DNA of 64,000 nt from Alopecurus myosuroides. Its lineage: Eukaryota; Streptophyta; Magnoliopsida; Poales; Poaceae. Within the stretch, counting starts at the first letter, position 1. Each line of letters begins with the position of its first letter. Where the stretch lies: assembly GCA_028641055.1 (NCBI GenBank), contig CM054060.1, forward strand, positions 296,768,462 to 296,832,461, given 5' to 3'. The translations under genes and the position numbers were made by a program. The notes under the pieces are model-generated. The model saw only the letters and a list, made by a program, of their open reading frames with translations, ran no database searches and was not told the DNA's origin. Positions 57,491 to 64,000 of the stretch are shown piece after piece.

Positions 57491-58039
57491 CTTCTCCCAC
57501 ATCATCATGGGAGGCAGCAACAGCGATGAAGAGGCCTCCAGTGACAATTCCCGCCTCTAGAAGGGTGCCGGAGCAGGGCTGTAGAAGCCCTGGATTGGAC
57601 TTTCGAGGTGACGGCGCCTCTTTGGATGTTTCATGGAAAATAAATCTGTCCCCGTGATTTTTAGGGTTAAGGGCAATTTGAGGTGACGACGCCTCTTAAG
57701 GAAAATAACTCTGCAACAAGAGGCGGTAGCTAGGGCAGCCAACGGCCCACCAGGCGCGACCAGGGGAGGGCCCGCGCCTGGCACCCTCCTGGTGGCCCCC
57801 TGGCACCCCCGGCTCTTCTTTGGACACCATCTTTGTTTCGGGTAAAAAATGATCTTCGTGGATTTTTAGCCCTTTCCAAGAATTTTTCTGAAATAGAAAA
57901 ATAGCAAAAAAAAAACAGCAACTGGCCTAGGTCACCTTGTTAATAGGTTAGTTTGTGAAAACATCCGGAAAACGGAAGAAAACATCTAGAAAACAAAAGG
58001 TATTGGGTAGAAATCAAGCATGGAGCACCAAAAATTATA
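57491..58039 (-). repeat. 5' LTR of element D, proximal part
   Basis: Ends GTATCA at 58034-58039 (LTR start TGATACATTGCAAACG on the minus strand). Joined to 49488 before E inserted. Together the LTR measures 1532 bp. Confidence 0.8.
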
Positions 58040-59385
58040 GATACGTTTGCAATGTATCAGTTGGCAACATGCCACTTCAAAAATTATCTTTGTTATCATT
58101 TACCTACTCGAGGACGAGCATGAATTAAGCTTGGCGATGTTGATGCGTCCAAAATGTATCTATAATTTTTGATTGTTCCATGCTTGTTCCTTATGATTGC
58201 TACATATTTTTATGATGTTTTTACAATGTTTTAGGGTGTTTTTCTCGACTTACCTATTGACCTAGTGCCTAGTGACAGTTCCTGTATTCTGTTGTCTTTT
58301 TGTTTCACAAAAGTTTGGCATGAATATTCGCGAAAAGTCCTGAAACTGCATAGAGGCCAGTTTTACCCGAGACAAAGACGGAGCCCAAAGGGTAGCTGCA
58401 GAGGAGGCCCCACCCCACCAGGCGATGCCTAGGCGCGGGTGGGCCCCTATCGCGGCTCCACATCGCCTGGTGGTGGTGGACCCCCTGTCGCCGCCGATTC
58501 TCCCATATATTTTCTTATGACCCAAAAACCCTTGGGGGTGGGAAATTTTTCCATGAAACAGATACGGGGGCACCGTCACCTTGAAAGTACAACCTAGAGC
58601 TTCTGAAGTCCTGCTCCAGCACCCTGCCAGAAGGAGAAATCGTTACTGGAGGCTTCTTCGTCACCATGTCTGCCTCCCAGTGATGTGTGAGTAGTTCATC
58701 CTTGGACTACGGGTCCATAGCAGTAGCTAGATGGTGATCTCTCCTCCTTGTGCTATCATGCCACGGTCTTGTGAGCTTCCTAACATGATCAAGATTTTTC
58801 TTATGTAATTGCTATGTGTTTTGTTTGTTTTGATCCGATGAATCATGACATTGTGATCAGTTTGTTCAAGTCTTTTATCTGAGCTTCACTTATATCTTGT
58901 TAGTGTTTTAATGTGTTCTTGCGCACTCTCCAATGTGTACAGCTACTCTGGTCAAGTTATTGTATGAGTCTCCAAGAGGGATTTTTATGCTATAAAGTGG
59001 GTTCATGCCTCCTTGTTGTCTGCGTTCGAGTGACAGAAACGTGCATAGGGAGGATGTGTTGTTTCCACTAAGGAAAAAACAACGGTGTTCTTGTTTGCGT
59101 GATGAGAATTATTCCTAACATTTTGTATTGATCTTAATGCAATTGTCTGTTACCTACAACTTAATACCAGAGAGATTTTCTCGATAGCTTTCTTGAGCTG
59201 GATTATTAGATATAGATGCTTGATGGATAGCAGTCTATATGCCTTGACGTAATGCCTACATGATTAGAAGCCGTGAACTATATCTTAACATAATAGAATT
59301 GTCATGCCTTCATGATTTGTCAATTATCTAGCTGTAATTTGTTTACCCAACATGTGTATTGTTTTATGGAGAGACACCGATCATG
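58040..59385 (+). mobile_element. Element F: internal tail and partial 3' LTR of a related gypsy element
   Basis: 58040-58139 is the last internal stretch: GGCAACATGCCACTTC-type sequence, then the PPT-proximal hairpin at 58103-58122 (second arm damaged, CGAGCATG), then a PPT-like tract. The LTR starts TGATGCGTCCAAAATG at 58140 and runs to about 59385, where similarity to the other LTRs ends, so the LTR end is missing. Element D inserted at 58040, and F's 5' part is lost. Confidence 0.75.
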
Positions 59386-59650
59386 TGGTGCAAAGTATAT
59401 TTCAATAAGCATAGAGTCAAAGATACACTTGCGCAAGGATGAAGCATGTATATGACATAATATAAGAAATCAGCATAAGTCATGCTAGATATGAGAAATG
59501 AAACACACATGCATCATCCAAAAGAGGTTTACAAGACATTCCATAAAAAGAGCAAAAGAAGAACCAAGTCATACTACTTTTTTTCTGACTCTATCCTACC
59601 CTTAAAGCATCATGACTAGAACTATCTATCTAGCTATTCGACTCCCACAA
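59386..59650. other. Unassigned AT-rich sequence
   Basis: About 265 bp between the truncated LTR of F and the CACTA end; no gene or repeat recognised. Confidence 0.3.
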
Positions 59651-59945
59651 CACTACAAGAAATATGTTGATACGTGACCCTCAATTTTTGTCACTAGAAG
59701 GTCACGTAGGTTGATTCATGACCCCTTTTTGACCAAAAATGAAAAGTCACATACCGAGCGTCTTATTTCATCGTCAATGACTAATTGGATGGAATTGTCA
59801 TAGACTCTATGACCCAATCAGAGGGGTCATAACCCTATGACCAACTGATTTGGTCATGTGATATCCTGCCATAGCCACGTCACATCCTACGTGGCCAATC
59901 CTACGTGGCAAATATTATGACCAAATGACTAGGTCATTGAAGAGA
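59651..59945. repeat. Subterminal ATGACC/GGTCAT repeat array of the CACTA element
   Basis: At least ten copies of TGACC or GGTCA in both orientations (for example near 59667, 59688, 59700, 59709, 59806, 59822, 59836, 59852, 59917, 59931). In CACTA elements such arrays bind the TnpA-like protein. Confidence 0.7.
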
Positions 59946-60469
59946 TTCAGCCCAGTCCATACTGCTCCACCAAATGGGCCAGCCCAATGTTTTAGCCCAA
60001 TAATTTTTTTTCCCTTTAATTTGTTGTCAGGTTAAAAGGCTCATGTGAAATTTCGTCTGGGCCTAGGCCTTTTCCATCCATTTCGAATCTGGGCCTTGGC
60101 CTATTTATGGTCCAATGTATTTCCTGGCTGTTGACTACTTTTGGTCCATTAAAATTGATTTTTTTTTATAATTGAATACAACCCACTAGTAGTTGGGCTG
60201 ATGCCATGGGCTTTTTACTGTTAAGCCCAATTGCATATAGATAGGTCAAATTCAAATCCATACATACAAATTTGAATTCCAGTAAATTTGAACTACAACT
60301 CATTCCAGAATGCAAATCCTCACAGAACTCATATTCAAGGCACATCATTCTCACAGAATTCATACATTCTCACAGAATTCATACATTCAAGGTTCATTCA
60401 AATCATTGAAGGCAAAACTGATACCACCAGGTACCAACGAAAAAAAGTAAAACAGAAAACAGAATAGAA

Positions 60470-60572
60470 ACTCCACTTCTACTTCCACTTCTACTTCCAA
60501 AAAACTCCACTTCTATCTTCTATCTTGAACTCCACTTCTACTTCCAAAAAACTCCACTTCTATCTTCCACTT
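60470..60572. repeat. Imperfect tandem array of ACTCCACTTCTA-type units
   Basis: Units of CTCCACTTCTACTTCC and ACTCCACTTCTATCTTC repeat about five times, separated by AAAAA. It lies in the presumed 3' UTR of the CACTA gene. Confidence 0.7.
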
Positions 60573-60788
60573 CCTGTTATCTGACCTGAAAAAAGGAACA
60601 GAATAGAAACTTCAGAAAACATAGAGCTTCAGAACAGAAAGTGCATTGAGCAATACAGAAAAGAACTGAAACTGGAATCATTTCAGCTATAGCTTCACAG
60701 CCAAACATAGAGCTTCACAGTTTAAAATCAGAACATGCATGATGCTCACAGGAGAAAGAACCCAGCAAACACACAGAGGAACTTACCA

Positions 60789-61619
60789 TCAGAGAGCCTT
60801 GCTTCCAAACAACGCCATCAGGTGAGCTAGTTGCGCATGAGTTTCGTCCGTCTTTTGTTGTAGCAGAAGATGCTCCTTGTCACGTACAGCTTGTGCAACT
60901 TCTGCTTCTTCGGTCCTCTTCTTCATTTCAGCTAGCTCTGCCCGCATTGCTTCATTTTGGATTTGCTCCCTCTCCAGCTTCTCCTCTAGCTCAATGACAT
61001 GCGCAGCCACAGCAGGATCTGATTTACTGAACTTCCTGGATGAGCTTGATTGAAGACCAACATTCTTGAGGAATGTGCTTGAAGGGCATTTCTTGGTAAG
61101 CACATCAGCAACAACAGCGACATCAGACTTTTGTTGGCCTTCTTGTGCTGAATCATCCAACATATTCTCCATGTCCTTCTGCAATTACAGATGCACAACA
61201 TACATACACATATTAAAATTCTGTTATAGCAAATTGGAGCTACCTTAGCAGGCAACACATCTGAAAATATCATATAACAGGCAACACATCTGTAAATATC
61301 ATATAACAGGCAACATATATACTACCATGTAACAAGCTAGAGAGAATTGCTGGGCACCAACCAAGATCACAAGCAGGTCATGTAGAAGCATAGTGCAGAA
61401 CTGTATTAACTATACTTGCTAAAAATCCATCTAAACCTATCTGTTTTGAACACATGTAATAGATCATCTAACATCAAGTATGCCTTGAACAATTCCTGGG
61501 AGAGACAAGTAACTTACTATAGCTGCCTGCACTTCCTGGGAAAAACCCTCTTTCTTGCTGTTATGTGTAGCCTTAAACAGGTCTACCGCAGTCAAGGTTT
61601 CGCCCTTGTGATCCTCCTT
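60789..61619 (-). CDS. CACTA-associated transposase gene (Transposase_24-like), last two exons
   Basis: Two exons on the minus strand. Exon 61619-61518 (34 codons) is bounded by TTTCAG before it and ATA/GTAAGT after it. It encodes KGETLTAVDLFKATHNSKKE then GFSQEVQAAI, matching the plant CACTA-associated protein pattern (…LELFxxTHxRKDG…xEEVxxxI). Exon 61178-60789 starts after ATTGCAG and encodes 129 residues to a stop. It contains a long coiled coil (AHVIELEEKLEREQIQNEAM, then ELAEMKKRTEEAEVA) and ends AHLMALFGSKAL. Splicing is phase 0, so both exons join in frame. The upstream exons are missing because of the LTR at 61648. In the family this protein binds the subterminal repeats and helps transposition. 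Confidence 0.75.
61252..61309. repeat. 29-bp tandem duplication in the CACTA gene intron
   Basis: GCAACACATCTGAAAATATC… at 61252-61280 and again at 61281-61309 with one change (GAAA to GTAA); a third partial start follows at 61310. Confidence 0.85.
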
Positions 61620-61647
61620 CTGAAACATTTTCCATCAAGACAGCAGG

Positions 61648-64000
61648 TGTGACGCCCCGAGATCGGGCACTATGCAGATTTCAGCATTCCCGCCAAATCC
61701 GCATAATAACCGATTCCAGGTAGCCACTTGTGATAACATTACAACAGTTCACGAATATTCCACAACAACAACAGAAAAGATAGATACAAGATGACTCAAA
61801 CGAGTCAAGGATACAACTGATACAATACAAAGATCCAAATAACAGCGGAAGAAACAACATAGCGTCCGACTGCGGACAAGATACAAATTGGACTAAGAGT
61901 CCTGAAGATAACCGAGAGCGTCCAATCCCTGCCCAGGCCAAGCCAGAGGGATTCCCAAGCTAACGTCGTCAGACTTCAAACCTGCTGACTGCAAGTTGGA
62001 ATTTGCAGCCACGAAAGAGATTCGTGGGTCAGTACGGTTAAGTACTAGCAAGTGGATAAACCATACTCACAAGATACCGGCGTAACCAGTCATCACAAGA
62101 TACAAATACTTTGGGTTCAACGGAAAGGAAAGGATTATTGCAAATAAGCGGCAGCTGGCTGCACTAACCAACTACAGAAAATTCTACCACTTCCGGCTAA
62201 CAGAAAGAAGATAAGATCGAGGATAGTAACCAACTGAAAGTAACTCCAAACAAACCCATCCTGGATCTCGCCCCTTATCCAAAGAAGCAATCCGAGGATA
62301 ACTCACACAGTTGGATTAATGAATAATGGATCAGGTTGTTGTGTCAATAAGACTATTACTAGTCAAGTTATCATTAGTTAGGTGTAAGTTGTTCTGAGTA
62401 CTTGTTAGCCAGTACTTTCACCAAGTCGTCACATAACCGCGGACAACACGGCTTCTCGAGAAGATTTATCCCTGCAGGGGTGTGCTCCAGTACCCGTACA
62501 CACTCAAGCCACCAACTAAAACTCAAGTTGGCTTGACACGACCCAAACCATCTCTACAACCCATCCAAGGAGCCACGAAGCTATAAGGTCCCAGCCACGC
62601 AGCCGAATAGTCAGCGCAGGTGTGCAAAACTCCCGCAGGACACAACACCCCGGCACTACAGGCCTCGCCCTATATGCATCATCATCATAAGTAACCATGG
62701 GGGATCCACCCATTATGCAAGGAGCAAATGGAACACCCGAACTAAGTGTGGCTCTTCGGACAAGCTGCAGATCAGGTCTAAGTCGAGGGGGGTCCCATAC
62801 TACCACCCGGATGCGGTGAGCACGCTCATCATGGATCAATAGACAAGACCCTTTTCCTATTAGGGTCGACACTAGCAGGCCTCAAAACCACTTAGGGCCT
62901 CCTGCCGGTACCTTATCAGCGTATTATTAATAACAGGTTGATTGATTAACATCGAGCCCCCAGAACATAATAGTAGTAACAACAGAAAGTAACGGGTAAC
63001 AGACTCGCGCAAAACAACCCTAAGCATGCTAGTAAGACACTGGCTCAACCAAAGGGGTGATAGGAGTGGAGGTGAGGTAATATCAAGGTTAAGGGATTCA
63101 TGTGATGGGTTCGTAACAGAAACAACTACTACTAAGGCTAGCAGAAAAGAACAACGGAAAGTATCGGTAACAAGTGATGAAAGGCAGCCATATGGCAGCA
63201 AGTGAGTATACTTGCCTGAGATCTCGCAAGGTAGCAGAACTTGTCGTTGCTCACATCATCTCAACGTCCTATCCGGGAAGAAGCAATGAACCTCGAACAA
63301 ACACCGGATGCAACAATTACTAATACGGAAAAAGATCCAGCATGACCAAGATATGGATGCATGACAAGTTTAAAGATGCATCAAGGTAAACTAGTTGACA
63401 AGATAAACAAATTTAAATGGACCCATATGCAATTTGAGTTGCATATGAACAGCCCATGAATTATGGTTAGATGATTTGTTTTCCAACTAATCAACAGGTG
63501 AAGGTGGATTAGCATGATGCATGGATGAGGAAAACAGAAAAATAACAACAATAGAACCAATTGAAATAAGGTTTAACAAGTTTGGAAATTATTGGTTAAG
63601 GATGGAAAGTTTGGTTACTTAAACATGTCACACAAGCAATTGTTGTTTTCAACAAGTTAAAGTGTTCAAAACAATTAACAAAATTTATATTTGAAAAGAA
63701 CATCAAATTTTAGTTGGATTACATGTTTCAAATATTGAAATTGGAATTAGGATAATTTAATTATGAATTAAACAATATTAAACAAGTTTTAAATGGGGTT
63801 GAAACAAGTTTGAATTTAATGGAAGTTTTATTTGTTCAAAACATAATTTCAAGCTCACATTTGAAAAGTTCACACTTTGATGGTTTGAAAACATATTTTG
63901 CATGTTCAAAATTATTTTATTTTGAGCAAGTTATGATTTTATCAAATTTAAATGAATTAAACAAGTATTAAATTATTTAGGCAATTTAATTTATTCAAAC
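61648..64000 (+). mobile_element. Start of a long LTR (TGTGACGCCCC…), runs off the window
   Basis: A sharp change of sequence at TGTGACGCCCCGAGATCGGG (61648) within an intron of the CACTA gene. The following 2.35 kb is non-coding and becomes very AT-rich from about 63350. Its start is nearly the inverse of the LTR end at 5048-5058. This fits the 5' portion of a long gypsy-type LTR in plus orientation. The TSD cannot be checked because the far end is outside the window. Confidence 0.55.

Larger units (their letters stand above)
59651..61647 (-). mobile_element. CACTA (En/Spm-type) transposon, one end and the 3' part of its gene
   Basis: The terminal motif CACTACAAGAAATATG starts at 59651. It is followed by dense ATGACC/GGTCAT repeats, a non-coding part and two coding exons on the minus strand. 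The gene's 3' end points towards this terminus. An LTR retrotransposon inserted at 61648 cuts the element; the remainder is outside the window. Confidence 0.85.

Noticed and set aside
60470..60572. Possible CRISPR-like array
   Set aside because: Units are short, imperfect and adjacent with no unique spacers; plant genome; an ordinary tandem repeat.
1..64000. tRNA or rRNA genes
   Set aside because: None found; the repeated TGGCGCCGTTGCCGGGGA-type words are primer-binding sites, not parts of tRNA genes.

Overview
The window looks like a gene-poor, repeat-dense stretch of a large grass genome, most likely Triticeae (wheat, barley or Aegilops type). This rests on the types of long terminal repeat (LTR) elements, the Stowaway MITEs, a CACTA end and a PIF/Harbinger transposase, all typical of those genomes. 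I see one plausible host gene, an intronless, GC-rich AP2/ERF-type protein on the minus strand (28488-29432) with three AP2-like domains. Almost everything else is transposable elements, many nested. Several insertions are fixed to the base by matching 5-bp target-site duplications (TSDs).

Layout. 1-5058: the end of a long LTR (ends GGGGTGTGACA). 5059-5617: LTR-like fragment. 5618-8309: candidate Helitron, minus strand. 8590-10446 plus 17000-17361: leader and reading frame of a gypsy-type 'Transposase_28-like' ORF, split nine bases after its ATG by element A (10447-16999, TSD CTTCG). 17362-18379: LTR fragment. 18380-18696 plus 26884-27700: Harbinger transposase pseudogene, split by element B (18697-26883, minus, TSD ATGTG). 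28078-28186: Stowaway MITE. 28488-29432: AP2/ERF gene. 30762-31011: second MITE. 31517-47051: decayed copia element H (minus; LTR, RT and integrase remnants), carrying a copia LTR (33423-34740) and gypsy element G (35086-44746, TSD TCCTG). 47052-49488 plus 57491-58039: truncated gypsy element D (minus), split by element E (49489-57485, TSD AGGGA), which holds a solo LTR (54543-55934, minus, TSD CCTAC). 58040-59385: tail of gypsy element F, into which D inserted. 59651-61647: one end of a CACTA transposon with two coding exons (minus), cut by another long LTR (61648 to the window end).

How the elements fit together. A, B, D, E and G all carry a primer-binding site matching the 3' end of plant tRNA-Asp, as in the Athila branch of gypsy elements. 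I see no reverse transcriptase, RNase H or integrase in any of them, so they look non-autonomous. B and G keep gag and aspartic protease. A and D carry a small acidic ORF; E carries a different small ORF. G has an extra ORF behind what looks like its own leader and intron. Despite unlike coding regions, A, B, E and G share a 3' non-coding module of roughly 1.3 kb with a nearly invariant 33-base block. A, B, E, F and G also share a hairpin just before the polypurine tract (PPT). The hairpin stem in G differs from that of A, B and E by compensating base changes, which suggests selection on RNA structure. This shared module is the least explained signal in the window; the three-domain AP2/ERF gene is the other item most worth following.

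Limits: element family names are not given where I could not be sure, LTR divergences were not computed, and boundaries without a TSD are approximate.
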